This document shows, piece after piece, positions 25,508-34,565 of a stretch of DNA of 44,805 bases (the first letter of the stretch is position 1; every line of letters starts with the position of its first letter). The notes beneath the pieces were generated by a model. The model saw only the letters and a program-made list of their open reading frames with translations, was not told the DNA's origin and ran no database searches. The DNA is from Sulfurospirillaceae bacterium (GTDB lineage Bacteria; Campylobacterota; Campylobacteria; Campylobacterales; Sulfurospirillaceae): positions 1-44,805 of the forward strand of contig JAQUVE010000006.1 of assembly GCA_028693565.1 (NCBI GenBank), in the 5' to 3' direction. The translations under genes were made by a program, and so were the position numbers.

Positions 25508-25952
25508 ATCGGTCTTATCAAATAAAATTTTTAATCAATTGATGCAAAAGCATGTGCATGAAGTGATCTCCTTTTTACTTAAAGAGGGTGTTAACTTTTC
25601 AATTCTAACCAATATTGTAGATGTGAAATTTGACCCTATTCTTCCGTCACATATTAGTCAAAATTTTAAACCAATTACGATGTTTTTTTTAGCTGGATAT
25701 ACGTTTGACAGTACACATATTGATGAAGAAGTCATGAGTTTTGAAGCAGGTTTTGGAAGTGATAATTTTGGCTCTATTGTGAGTGTACCTATGCATGCAA
25801 TATTGCAAATCATTGTTGAAGAGATCCCTATTTTTATCAATCTAAGTACTCCTCCAAAAATCGAAGAGAAAAAGCCAACAGAAGAGGGAATCAAGCGTTC
25901 CATGGACGCATTGATGTCCAATCCAGAAAATCAAAAATTATTAAAGCGCTAA
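25500..25952 (+). CDS. Cj1100-like protein with SspB-like fold, possible Clp protease adaptor
   Basis: The 150-residue product is annotated as hypothetical in relatives. I see an SspB-like layout: an N-terminal helix (about 8-30), then a beta-rich core (33-116) in which FSILTNIVDVKFDPILP and EEVMSFEAGFG, ending IVSVPMHAILQIIVEE, line up with recalled E. coli SspB segments (HLVVDVTLPGVQVP; DEVRFNARFGG; RQVSVPLAAVLAIYARE). A charged, probably disordered tail (117-150) ends in NQKLLKR, where SspB has its ClpX-binding LRVVK tail. The gene overlaps pepF by 8 bases and lies in the cluster holding smpB, clpS and clpA. The adaptor role is inference. Confidence 0.6.
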   Translation: MLESVLSNKIFNQLMQKHVHEVISFLLKEGVNFSILTNIVDVKFDPILPSHISQNFKPITMFFLAGYTFDSTHIDEEVMSFEAGFGSDNFGSIVSVPMHAILQIIVEEIPIFINLSTPPKIEEKKPTEEGIKRSMDALMSNPENQKLLKR

Positions 25953-25978
25953 ACCTTACAATGAAGGTTTAGGCGCTT
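25945..25978. terminator. bidirectional hairpin between the SspB-like and LysR genes
   Basis: The left arm AGCGCTAAACCTT (25945-25957) pairs with the right arm 25964-25977 with one bulged G at 25972, around a 6-base loop. Both convergent stop codons lie inside it (25950-25952 and 25956-25958). On the minus strand a T-rich stretch (TTTAATAATTTTT) follows, so it fits best as the terminator of the LysR gene; on the plus strand only a short T-rich stretch follows. Confidence 0.65.
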
Positions 25979-26867
25979 GTTTACTCATGATAAAATTAAT
26001 AACGTTATCAATCAGTGCATCGTGTTTTCGATCTTTGATATAACTTAAATAAAGCATCCGTGTTAGCTTAAGACCCTTCAGTTTTGCTGTAAAAAGTTGA
26101 CCATTTTCTACTTCATCTGCAATAATGTATTTTGATAAGATAGAAACAGTTGGAACCCCTTCATCATTTGCTTTAAGAAGCGTTTGCTTGACCGCAGTGG
26201 AGCTTGTAACAATGCTTTTAATGTTAAAACTTTTGCAGTCAACATCTATTTTTTCAAATGATTCATGGATGATTTTCCGAGTACTTGATTCTTCTTCTCT
26301 ACAAATCCAATTGAAGGTAAAAAGATCCTCTTTTTTAATGATTTTTGGAAGTGGTGAACGGCTTGCAATGACCAGTTCATCTTCCATCCATTCTCGGTAG
26401 ATAAGATTTTCATTAAAGACTGGAGCTTCAAGAAGTGCTAAGTCGACTTTTTTATCAATCAATTTTTCAGTAATTTCATTTGCATTGTCTACTCGAAGCA
26501 TAACATTATTGTTGATACCTTCTTGAATGTCATTTAAGAAATCAGGTAAAATATAATTACCGATAACAGGCGATGCACCTAAAATAAAAATTACTTCCTT
26601 ATTAACCAGACGTAACATTTCTCGTTCAGCTGATAAAATATATTTTTCTAATTTAATGGCAACTTTATAAAGCTCTTCACCAGCAGTAGTCAATTTAATG
26701 CCATTTTTTTTACGGTCAACGATTTGAGTATCAAGGTACTCTTCAAGTAATTTTATTTGTTGTGTAACAGCGGGTTGACTAATTCCTAGTTTTTTAGAAG
26801 CTTTAGAGAAGCTTTTTTCTCTAACAACGGTTAAAAAAGTTTCTATTTTAGAGAAATCCTTAAGCAT
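25956..26867 (-). CDS. LysR family transcriptional regulator
   Basis: From ATG 26867 (303 residues, with AAAGGA just upstream) the N-terminus is a LysR winged HTH: FLTVVREKSFSKASKKLGIS then QPAVTQQIKLLEEYL. A periplasmic-binding-like effector domain follows (about 90-300). The longer frame from 26906 covers the Shine-Dalgarno and is rejected. It resembles C. jejuni Cj1000 in its first residues (MLKDFSKIETF, recalled). Targets are unknown. It interrupts the Cj1100-Cj1101 order and faces away from the helicase gene, across a 172-base region that could hold its operator. Confidence 0.88.
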   Translation of the reverse strand: MLKDFSKIETFLTVVREKSFSKASKKLGISQPAVTQQIKLLEEYLDTQIVDRKKNGIKLTTAGEELYKVAIKLEKYILSAEREMLRLVNKEVIFILGASPVIGNYILPDFLNDIQEGINNNVMLRVDNANEITEKLIDKKVDLALLEAPVFNENLIYREWMEDELVIASRSPLPKIIKKEDLFTFNWICREEESSTRKIIHESFEKIDVDCKSFNIKSIVTSSTAVKQTLLKANDEGVPTVSILSKYIIADEVENGQLFTAKLKGLKLTRMLYLSYIKDRKHDALIDNVINFIMSKQAPKPSL

Positions 26868-26986
26868 TGTAATCCTTTGACGAAATAATCGTTTTTTTAT
26901 TTTCATAAAAAATGTTCATTATTATAACTAAAAATAATAGTAAAAACAATAGTTTATTTTTAGAGCTTGTCTTAAATATTTTTCGA

Positions 26987-26992
26987 TATAAT
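26987..26992 (+). promoter_or_regulatory. putative -10 element of the helicase operon
   Basis: TATAAT lies 47 bases before the helicase ATG, in the AT-rich divergent region 26868-27039. TTGTCT at 26967-26972 is only 14 bases upstream, so a true -35 is doubtful. Repeated T/A tracts between 26920 and 26980 could also bind the LysR protein. Confidence 0.4.
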
Positions 26993-27039
26993 AAAATACA
27001 ATTTACATAGTATCTAAACTCAAAAAAAGTAGACAAGCA

Positions 27040-29088
27040 ATGAAACAGATTTTACAATCACTTAATGAAGCACAAATGGATGCTGCAATGTGTGTGGATG
27101 GTCCAATCCTCATTTTAGCAGGGGCTGGAAGTGGGAAAACGAAAACGATTACGACGCGTTTAGCCTATCTTCTTTCTTTAGGAATTGACCCAGCAAGCAC
27201 ACTAACATTGACCTTTTCCAATAAGGCTGCAAGTGAGATGCGAGAACGTGCTATGGGTATGATACAAGCGTGTAATTATCCTCCTTTACTCTGTACTTTT
27301 CATAAATTTGGTTTGTTGTTTTTAAAGTTTCATATCGAAAAATTAGGACGAAAAAATAGCTTTGTTGTGATTGATAATGACGATAAAAAAAGAATTCTAA
27401 AAAGTTTTACAACCAATACTGAGCTTTCAACAGGAATGGTTTCAAGTGAAATTTCACGCTATAAGACATCTTTGATAGAACCAAAAGTGGCTTGGGAAAA
27501 AGCTGAACAAAAAAGTTATCAAGCGATTGCAAAGTTATATGAACAATATGAAAATTATATCGCGATGAATAATTTGGTTGATTTTGATGACTTGTTAGTA
27601 CTTCCTTATAAGATTTTGTGCGATAACGATGAGCTTTGTCGCAGTATGAGCGAGCGATATCAATACATTATGGTGGATGAGTATCAAGATACCAATGAGT
27701 TGCAATATAAGCTATTAAGAAAGTTGTGTTCAACCCATGAAAACCTTTGTGTTGTTGGTGATGATGATCAGAGTATTTATGGTTGGAGGGGCGCTAATAT
27801 TAAAAATATTTTAGAATTTCATGAGTCTTTTAATAATGTTAAAATCGTGAAGCTTGAAAAAAATTATCGCTCCACCAATCAAATTCTTAAAGCTGCCAAT
27901 GAATTGATTGATCATAATCGTGGGCGTATTGGTAAAGTGCTAGAGAGTACAAAAGGCGATGGAAATGTGATTGAAGTGATGGATTCTCATGATGAAAACA
28001 TCGAGTCTCAACATATTGCTAAACGCATAAAAAAATTAATTCAAAGTGGTGTGAACCCTCGAGATATAGCCGTTCTGTATAGAATTAACGCATTAAGCCG
28101 TTCTCTAGAAGAAGGGCTCAATAAAGAGCAAATTCCTTACAATATGGTCGGTGGCGTTAAGTTTTACGAAAGAGCTGAAGTTAAAGATGTCATTAGTTAT
28201 TTACGTGTTATCGCCAACCCTAATGATGATTTTTCAATAAAACGTATCATCAATCGACCGAAGCGAGGACTAGGCAAAGTTACGATTGAGCGGATTATAA
28301 AATCAGCCTATGATAATCAGCAGTCAATATACGAATATATTACCCAAAATGAAGCAAAGATTGAAATAGATGCAACCAAAAAAGCAGCTCTTGCACTCAA
28401 AGAATTTGTTTATAATATTGCACATATGCAAGAGGTACAAGAGCATTCAACCTATGATATGATCGATGCTATTGATGAGTGCTTTGCCTTGAAAGAGTAT
28501 TATTCTAATCAGCCAGATTCTTTAGAGCGCATCTCAAATATAGATGAATTTTATGGACTTTTTAGGGATTATATTAAACAAAACCCGCAAATGGGTGTTG
28601 ATGATTTTTTAAATGAACTCGCACTTCAAAGTGATCAAGACCAAATTGATAGTGAAAATATCTCTATTATGAGTATTCATGCCAGTAAGGGATTGGAGTT
28701 TGAACATCTTTTTGTGATAGGCCTTGAAGAGGGTTTCTTTCCGCTTATTGGAGATGGAAGTGATATCGAAGAGGAGCGTCGCCTTGGATATGTTGCGATT
28801 ACCCGTGCCAAAAAAGAGCTAACACTGAGTTTTTCAGGGAGTCGTTTTTACAAAGGTAGACGAACAGAACTCATTAAAAGCCGATTTTTGAAAGAAGCGG
28901 GTGTTTGCGAAGGAAGTTTGATTTTAGAGAAAACCACATCTTTTAAAAAAGGTGATTTAGTTAAACACAAAATTTTTGGCATCGGACGTATTACAGAAGT
29001 TAGTAAAGTGGGTCGTGAATTTAAATTGCAAATTAACTTTAGTGGCACCAAAAGAGATATTTTAGCCTCATTTGTTGAGAAAATTTAG
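27040..29088 (+). CDS. UvrD/PcrA-type ATP-dependent DNA helicase (SF1A)
   Basis: The 682-residue 3'-5' helicase has the motifs of superfamily 1: LNEAQMDAA (Q motif), AGAGSGKTKTI (I), TLTFSNKAASEM (Ia), VDEYQDTN (II), VGDDDQSIYGWRGA (III), LEKNYRST (IV), MSIHASKGLEF (V) and VAITRAKKEL (VI). The last 45 residues (KKGDLVKHKIFGIGRITEVS onward) match the Tudor-like C-terminal domain by which PcrA/UvrD binds RNA polymerase. Roles in repair and clearing of stalled transcription are likely. The stop abuts the truB start, so they form one operon. The C. jejuni counterpart is Cj1101. Confidence 0.93.
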   Translation: MKQILQSLNEAQMDAAMCVDGPILILAGAGSGKTKTITTRLAYLLSLGIDPASTLTLTFSNKAASEMRERAMGMIQACNYPPLLCTFHKFGLLFLKFHIEKLGRKNSFVVIDNDDKKRILKSFTTNTELSTGMVSSEISRYKTSLIEPKVAWEKAEQKSYQAIAKLYEQYENYIAMNNLVDFDDLLVLPYKILCDNDELCRSMSERYQYIMVDEYQDTNELQYKLLRKLCSTHENLCVVGDDDQSIYGWRGANIKNILEFHESFNNVKIVKLEKNYRSTNQILKAANELIDHNRGRIGKVLESTKGDGNVIEVMDSHDENIESQHIAKRIKKLIQSGVNPRDIAVLYRINALSRSLEEGLNKEQIPYNMVGGVKFYERAEVKDVISYLRVIANPNDDFSIKRIINRPKRGLGKVTIERIIKSAYDNQQSIYEYITQNEAKIEIDATKKAALALKEFVYNIAHMQEVQEHSTYDMIDAIDECFALKEYYSNQPDSLERISNIDEFYGLFRDYIKQNPQMGVDDFLNELALQSDQDQIDSENISIMSIHASKGLEFEHLFVIGLEEGFFPLIGDGSDIEEERRLGYVAITRAKKELTLSFSGSRFYKGRRTELIKSRFLKEAGVCEGSLILEKTTSFKKGDLVKHKIFGIGRITEVSKVGREFKLQINFSGTKRDILASFVEKI

Positions 29089-29916
29089 ATGGAAAACCGC
29101 CTTTTTGTGGGATACAAGCCCGCTAATTTACCATCCAATTTTTTCTTAAGTCGTCTTAAACGCAAATACGGAATCAAAAAAGCTGGATTTTCAGGCACAT
29201 TGGATCCTTTTGCAAAAGGTGTTTTGATTATTGCTTTTGGGCAGTTTACAAAATTGTTCCGTTTTTTAGACAAAGCTCCTAAAACGTATCGTGCGACCTT
29301 GTGGCTGGGGGCAAGCAGTCCTACCCTTGATAGCGAAAAAATTGAATATGTTGAAGAGATGATGCCTTTTGCTCCAATTTCCATCGAGATTGCACTGAAA
29401 AGTGTAATAGGGACAATAACATATTTACCTCCTCGATACAGTGCAAAAAAAATCGAAGGTAAGCGAGCCTATGCATTAGCTAGGGCAGATGAAGCGTTTG
29501 ACTTAGCTAAAATTACAAGTCATGTGTATGATTGCCATTTAGTGCATTATAGTCACCCTTTTATAACATTTGAAATTACAATTTCAGAAGGGGGTTATGT
29601 GCGAAGTATGGGGCAAATTATCGCACAAAAACTTGGCTTTGATGGCTGTTTGAGTGCTCTAGAGAGGCTTCATGAAGGCTCTTTTGTGTATGACAATGAG
29701 AAGGCGTTAAATCCTTTGGAGTACCTGAGTATGTTAGAAAATCGCTATAATGGTCACAAAGATGATATGGACTTAGGAAGAGTTTTGTCGGTTGAAAATT
29801 TTACATTGCAAGAAGATGGTATTTATAAAATCATTCATGATGAGTGGCTAAGTATCATTGAAATTAAAGAGAAAAGAGTAGAATATCTACTCAATAAAAT
29901 ATCATTAAGGTCGTAA
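29089..29916 (+). CDS. truB: tRNA pseudouridine-55 synthase
   Basis: TruB makes pseudouridine 55 in the T-loop of tRNAs. The 275 residues show KPANLPSNFF, the catalytic Asp in FSGTLDPFAKGVLIIAFG, KTYRATLWLGASSPTLD and PRYSAKKIEGKRAYALAR. GGYVRSMGQIIAQKLG is also present. The ATG follows the helicase stop with no gap, so translation is probably coupled. csrA begins one base after its stop. Confidence 0.95.
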   Translation: MENRLFVGYKPANLPSNFFLSRLKRKYGIKKAGFSGTLDPFAKGVLIIAFGQFTKLFRFLDKAPKTYRATLWLGASSPTLDSEKIEYVEEMMPFAPISIEIALKSVIGTITYLPPRYSAKKIEGKRAYALARADEAFDLAKITSHVYDCHLVHYSHPFITFEITISEGGYVRSMGQIIAQKLGFDGCLSALERLHEGSFVYDNEKALNPLEYLSMLENRYNGHKDDMDLGRVLSVENFTLQEDGIYKIIHDEWLSIIEIKEKRVEYLLNKISLRS

Positions 29917-29917
29917 T

Positions 29918-30145
29918 ATGCTCATACTCACACGAAAAGTTGGCGAGGGTGTTGTTTTAAATGAAAATGTTACTGTGCGTATTGTTGAAATATCTAAAGG
30001 TGTGGTAAAACTTGGATTTGATGCACCGAAAGATATGCTTATTTTGCGAGAAGAATTAGAGCTTGCTGTTAAAGAGGCCAATATTGAAGCGAGTAAAAGT
30101 GTCAGTGCTGGCTCTTTATTAGATCTTAGTAAGAAGTTAAAGTAA
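29918..30145 (+). CDS. csrA: carbon storage regulator CsrA
   Basis: The 75-residue RNA-binding protein starts MLILTRKVGEGVVLNENVTV and contains LREEL, whose Arg corresponds to the RNA-contacting Arg44. CsrA dimers bind GGA motifs in mRNA leaders and change translation; in C. jejuni it controls flagellin and metabolism and is antagonised by FliW (not in the window). It is embedded between truB and ispE with 1-base and 0-base gaps. Confidence 0.97.
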   Translation: MLILTRKVGEGVVLNENVTVRIVEISKGVVKLGFDAPKDMLILREELELAVKEANIEASKSVSAGSLLDLSKKLK

Positions 30146-30919
30146 ATGAGTTATAAAGCCTATGCAAAAGTGAATATTTTTTTAAAAATCGTGGGAACGC
30201 GTGGGGCGTACCATGAAATTCAATCACGTTTTATGCTGGTTAAAAATCTCTATGATGTACTAGGTTTTTGTCCCAAAAAAACCGATAATGCTTTTGAGTT
30301 GGTTGGAGATTTTAATTGTTCATTAGAACAGAATACCCTCTATAAAATGTACACGCTTTTACGCAATAAAGGGTATGCTGAGCAAGTGGATGATTTATTT
30401 GACAACGTCGCTTTACATGTGAAGAAAAATATTCCAACAGGTGCTGGTTTAGGTGGTGGAAGTAGCGATTGTGCAACATTTTTGACTATGGTTAATGCGT
30501 ATGCTAATCTTGGGCTTTGTGAAGAACAGATGTATCAATTCTCACAAGCGATTGGCGCAGATGTCACTTTTTTTACTTCAGGTTATGAGAGTGCTAATGT
30601 CAGTGGTATTGGAGAAAAGATTGAGCCTTTTGAAGAACCGCTATTGGAGTTAGAAGTATTGACGCCTCCTATTGAGTGCAATACAGCGTTGGTGTACCAA
30701 ACGTACAGGGAGCACTTTTTGCATAAAGAAGCTCAGGACAATGTAGCGCTTATGCGAACTATGCACAGTGATGCTCTTATGAACACGTTTTGCAAAGAAG
30801 AACTTAACGATTTATTTAAGGCTGCTAAGATAGCCTATCCCGACCTACAAGATTATGTTGAAGAGGGATGGTTTTTTAGTGGGAGTGGAAGTAGTTTTTT
30901 TAGGATAAAAAATGGGTGA
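30146..30919 (+). CDS. ispE: 4-diphosphocytidyl-2-C-methyl-D-erythritol kinase
   Basis: IspE phosphorylates CDP-methylerythritol in the MEP isoprenoid pathway. The 257-residue GHMP kinase has the substrate site [20 protein letters not shown], the ATP loop [17 protein letters not shown] and the C-terminal SGSGSSFF. It begins directly after the csrA stop and overlaps smpB by 8 bases. Confidence 0.95.
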   Translation: MSYKAYAKVNIFLKIVGTRGAYHEIQSRFMLVKNLYDVLGFCPKKTDNAFELVGDFNCSLEQNTLYKMYTLLRNKGYAEQVDDLFDNVALHVKKNIPTGAGLGGGSSDCATFLTMVNAYANLGLCEEQMYQFSQAIGADVTFFTSGYESANVSGIGEKIEPFEEPLLELEVLTPPIECNTALVYQTYREHFLHKEAQDNVALMRTMHSDALMNTFCKEELNDLFKAAKIAYPDLQDYVEEGWFFSGSGSSFFRIKNG

Positions 30920-31376
30920 AGCAGTTGCGCGAAATAAAAAAGCATTTCATGATTATGAAATACTGGAAAAATACGAAGTAGGCATTGTTCTTGAAGGCAG
31001 TGAGGTAAAAGCTATTCGACAAGGGAGAGTCAATTTAAAAGACTCTTTTGTGCGCATTATCAAAGGCGAGGCATTTTTACTCAATGCACATATTTCTCAT
31101 TTAAGTACGGCAAATTTGCATTATGCTAGAGGTGAGCGAACCGATAGAAAGCTTCTGATGCATGCCAAGGAGATTTTTAAATTAGATGCAAAAGTTGCCA
31201 AAGATGGGCTAACTATCGTGCCTTTGTCAATGTATTTTAATGCTAGAAATCTTGTCAAACTTGAAATTGCTTTAGCAAGAGGTAAAAATTTACATGACAA
31301 ACGTGAAACGTTAAAAGAGAAAGATGCGATTCGAGAAGCTAAAATAGCGATAAAAAATCACATGTATAAAGAGTAG
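30912..31376 (+). CDS. smpB: SsrA-binding protein
   Basis: SmpB carries tmRNA to stalled ribosomes. The 154 residues show [40 protein letters not shown] and [18 protein letters not shown], all family-typical, including the basic C-terminal tail. The ATG lies inside ispE (8-base overlap). The tmRNA gene itself was not seen in this window. Confidence 0.97.
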   Translation: MGEAVARNKKAFHDYEILEKYEVGIVLEGSEVKAIRQGRVNLKDSFVRIIKGEAFLLNAHISHLSTANLHYARGERTDRKLLMHAKEIFKLDAKVAKDGLTIVPLSMYFNARNLVKLEIALARGKNLHDKRETLKEKDAIREAKIAIKNHMYKE

Positions 31377-31431
31377 TTTAAAAAGCATTTATCTAAAATT
31401 GATAAAATCAAATAAATATTTGAGGTGAATA

Positions 31432-32034
31432 ATGAAATCATTATTATTTTTACTGAGTATTCTAGTTCCGATACTCTTTTTAGGGTGTGGTAGTGAAGCT
31501 CCCAAGGAAGTAAGCATTGTAAAAGAACTATACAAAGAGGGTGATAAGATAGAGTTAAAAAGCATAGCGGGAAGCAAATTAACGTTAATGCGTCAAAAAG
31601 GAGGGTTTGTTTTGCAAGACGATCCTTCAAAAATAATTATGATCGATATTTTTGGTACTTTCTGTGCCCCTTGCCAAGAAGAGGCTCCTTCGTTGATGGA
31701 TTTTCAATTGCAAAACAGTGATGATGTTGTGCTGATTGGATTGAATTTTCTTGAAGAGGTCAGTGATGAGTATGTGGTTGAGAATTTCGCGTCCAAATAC
31801 AATGCGTATTATTTCATCAGTAATTCGCCAATGAATAAAAAAATAGTAGATACAATAACTTCGGATATCCAGTATAAACCGGCTTTACAAGTCCCCTTTA
31901 AAGTTGTTTTGAAAGAGGGTGAGTATCAAAAAATTACCGATATTTATGCATCCAATCCCGAGAATAAGTTTTATATTGGCAAAGTCGGTTTGGATGTGAT
32001 TCAAAAAGATATTGATGCGATTAAATCAAAATAA
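31432..32034 (+). CDS. thioredoxin-fold (TlpA-like) lipoprotein
   Basis: The 200 residues start with a lipoprotein signal (hydrophobic segment, then FLGC with the candidate lipidated Cys19). The thioredoxin-like active site is CAPC (78-81) in FGTFCAPCQEEAPS. It is likely an envelope thiol-disulfide protein of the TlpA/ResA type (Cj1106 counterpart). The C-terminal half (GEYQKITDIYAS) lacks the usual cis-Pro TTF motif; ALQVPFKVVL may hold the cis-Pro. GAGGTG precedes the ATG. A 55-base gap after smpB contains TAAAAT (31403-31408), a possible promoter. Confidence 0.85.
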   Translation: MKSLLFLLSILVPILFLGCGSEAPKEVSIVKELYKEGDKIELKSIAGSKLTLMRQKGGFVLQDDPSKIIMIDIFGTFCAPCQEEAPSLMDFQLQNSDDVVLIGLNFLEEVSDEYVVENFASKYNAYYFISNSPMNKKIVDTITSDIQYKPALQVPFKVVLKEGEYQKITDIYASNPENKFYIGKVGLDVIQKDIDAIKSK

Positions 32035-32043
32035 GGGTTTAAG

Positions 32044-32352
32044 TTGCATAAACTAGAACATGAGTTTGAAAACGATACGATAGAGCTAAATGATATTAAG
32101 GAGCCGCGACTTTATAAAGTGCTTTTACTGAATGATGATTATAGCAGTATGGATTTTGTCATTAGCGTTTTGATGCAAATTTTTCATCACAGTTATGAAA
32201 AATCAATGGATATTATGTTGAGTGTCCATGAAAAAGGACGTGGTTTATGTGGCATTTATACGTATGAAATAGCCGAGACAAAAGTCTTTCATGTACGAAA
32301 ATCGGCAAAAGAGGCAGGATTTCCGCTTAGAGCCGTGATGGAAGAAGCGTAA
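32044..32352 (+). CDS. clpS: ATP-dependent Clp protease adaptor ClpS
   Basis: ClpS delivers N-degron substrates to ClpAP. The 102 residues show the core YKVLLLNDDYSSMDFVISVL (the NDD segment binds the N-terminal residue), VHEKGRGLCGIY and the C-terminal strand. The start is TTG 32044, 9 bases after the tlpA-like stop, with AAGGGTTTAAG upstream as a weak Shine-Dalgarno. clpA follows after 11 bases. Confidence 0.96.
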   Translation: MHKLEHEFENDTIELNDIKEPRLYKVLLLNDDYSSMDFVISVLMQIFHHSYEKSMDIMLSVHEKGRGLCGIYTYEIAETKVFHVRKSAKEAGFPLRAVMEEA

Positions 32353-32363
32353 AAGGAGAAACA

Positions 32364-34562
32364 ATGGTAAGCCAAGAATTAAATTTTGTTTTTAATGATG
32401 CAGTTGCTTTTGTGCGAAAGCATCGCTATGAATATATTACAATAGACCATGTTTTCTTTGCACTTTTAAGTAATGAACATGTGGCAAAAATTTTGACAAA
32501 TTGTGGGGCGAGTGTACCTTTCTTGTACCGATCACTAGAAAAATACTTTATCGCCAATCCACAGATAGTACCGCAAAGCGAAACATATGAACCCCTTGAA
32601 ACCGTTGCACTTTCACGTGTGATAGAAACTATGATGCTTCATGTAAAAAGCGCAGGTAAACAAGAAGCAACGGTTTTAGATTTATTGGTCGCTATTTTGG
32701 ATGAGACCAATACCTTTTGTGTATCATTATTGATGCAACAAGGTATTGATCGTTTACAAGTGCTAGAGGAAGTAACAGAACAGAGTAACCCGCATGATAA
32801 AGAACACAGTGGTGGCGAAGAGAATGAAAGCGCACTGAAAAAATACACACTCAATTTGATTGAATTATCAGAGAAAAATCAAATAGACCCATTAATTGGG
32901 CGTGTAGAAGAAACGAAACGTTTGATGCAAGTATTGTGTCGTCGAAAGAAAAACAATCCTCTTTTAGTCGGTGAGCCAGGCGTGGGTAAAACGGCTATTG
33001 TTGAAGGATTGGCACAAAAGATTGCACAAAAAGAAGTACCTGCACTGCTTGAAAATGCTTCATTGTATGCTCTTGATATGGGAGCATTACTCTCAGGAAC
33101 AAAATATCGAGGCGATTTTGAAAAGCGTCTCAAAGATATACTCAGTGAGTTAGAAGCGGAAGAAAATTCTATACTTTTTATCGATGAAATTCATACCATT
33201 GTAGGAGCGGGGGCAACCAGTGGTGGTTCAATGGATTTATCCAATCTTCTCAAACCTGCCCTTGCTTCGGGAAAAATTCGTTGTATCGGTGCAACAACGT
33301 ATGGAGAATTTCGTAACTTTTTTGATAAAGATAAAGCACTCAGCCGTCGTTTTGCAAAGATTGATATTTTGGAGCCAAGTATTGAAGATTCATATCTTAT
33401 TTTGAAAGGGCTCAAAGGAAGCTATGAAAAGCATCATGGGGTAAAATATCCATTGCCAGTGATTCGCTCTTCCGTAGAGCTAGCAAAAAAATATATTAAT
33501 GATAAATTTTTGCCTGATTCTGCTATTGATTTGATTGATGAGGTTGGTGCGTCATTTCATCTTCTGAAAAAGAAGAAAAAAGTGGTAGAGATGGCTGATA
33601 TTGAAAGTATCCTAGCCAAAATGGCCAATATTCCTAGTCGTACCGTAGCAAGCGATGAAACTGCATTGATGTTTCATTTAGAAGAGAAGCTGAAAGCCAG
33701 TGTTTTTGGTCAAGATAAAGCGATTGAGGCTTTGGTTCAAGCGATTAAGCGAAGCCGAGCAGGACTTGGAAATCCAACTGCACCGATTGGTTCTTTTTTG
33801 TTTACAGGACCAACAGGTGTTGGTAAAACAGAAGTCGCAAAACAACTTGCATTTGAATTAGGGATTCATTTTGAGCGCTATGATATGAGCGAATACATGG
33901 AAAAACATACCGTAAGTCGTCTAATTGGCGCACCTCCTGGTTATGTTGGATATGAAGAGGGCGGACAGCTCAGTGAGGCGATTAAAAAGCATCCATTTAC
34001 AGTTCTTTTATTGGATGAAATCGAAAAAGCACATCCTGATATGCTCAATATTTTATTGCAGATATTTGATAGTGCAACATTGACAGATAATAATGGCGCA
34101 AAGATAGATTTTCGTAACGTAATCATTATCATGACGTCCAATCTAGGAACCAAAGAAGCTCCGACAATGGGCTTTACGAAAAATGAAAGTTCAAGAACGG
34201 AGTATGCCATTAAAGATTTCTTTTCGCCAGAATTTAGAAATAGGTTAGATGAGATTATTCATTTTGCAGGATTGAGTGAAGAGGTTATGATTCACGTTGT
34301 TGAGAAGTTTTTACGTGAGTTAAACGAGCAATTAGCTGATAAAAAAGTATGTGTCGAAGCAACATTGAGCGCTAAAAAATATCTTGCAAGCGAAGGCTAT
34401 AGCAAGGAAATGGGTGCTCGTGTTATGAAACGTCTGATTCAAGAGCGCATTAAAACACCACTTAGTGAGGAAGTTCTTTTTGGAAAACTCAAAGAGGGTG
34501 GTGTGGCAAAGATTGATTATAAAGCAAAAAAATTGGTTATTAACTATACCGGCGGTTTATAA
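32364..34562 (+). CDS. clpA: ATP-dependent Clp protease ATP-binding subunit ClpA
   Basis: ClpA is the unfoldase of the ClpAP protease. The 732 residues hold an N-domain (1-145) with the ClpS/substrate surface, the D1 AAA+ module with Walker A GEPGVGKT (203-210), Walker B ILFIDEIH and the RDFEKRL pore-loop region, and the D2 module with GPTGVGKT and VLLLDEIEKAH. The ClpP-docking loop that reads IGL or IGF in other ClpA/ClpX proteins appears to be MGF (602-604). AAAGGAG lies before the ATG. Confidence 0.96.
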   Translation: MVSQELNFVFNDAVAFVRKHRYEYITIDHVFFALLSNEHVAKILTNCGASVPFLYRSLEKYFIANPQIVPQSETYEPLETVALSRVIETMMLHVKSAGKQEATVLDLLVAILDETNTFCVSLLMQQGIDRLQVLEEVTEQSNPHDKEHSGGEENESALKKYTLNLIELSEKNQIDPLIGRVEETKRLMQVLCRRKKNNPLLVGEPGVGKTAIVEGLAQKIAQKEVPALLENASLYALDMGALLSGTKYRGDFEKRLKDILSELEAEENSILFIDEIHTIVGAGATSGGSMDLSNLLKPALASGKIRCIGATTYGEFRNFFDKDKALSRRFAKIDILEPSIEDSYLILKGLKGSYEKHHGVKYPLPVIRSSVELAKKYINDKFLPDSAIDLIDEVGASFHLLKKKKKVVEMADIESILAKMANIPSRTVASDETALMFHLEEKLKASVFGQDKAIEALVQAIKRSRAGLGNPTAPIGSFLFTGPTGVGKTEVAKQLAFELGIHFERYDMSEYMEKHTVSRLIGAPPGYVGYEEGGQLSEAIKKHPFTVLLLDEIEKAHPDMLNILLQIFDSATLTDNNGAKIDFRNVIIIMTSNLGTKEAPTMGFTKNESSRTEYAIKDFFSPEFRNRLDEIIHFAGLSEEVMIHVVEKFLRELNEQLADKKVCVEATLSAKKYLASEGYSKEMGARVMKRLIQERIKTPLSEEVLFGKLKEGGVAKIDYKAKKLVINYTGGL

Positions 34563-34565
34563 TCT

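Noticed and set aside
26868-27039. tRNA or small RNA gene in the divergent LysR/helicase gap
   Set aside because: The sequence is AT-rich without a cloverleaf or a stable stem; promoter elements explain it.
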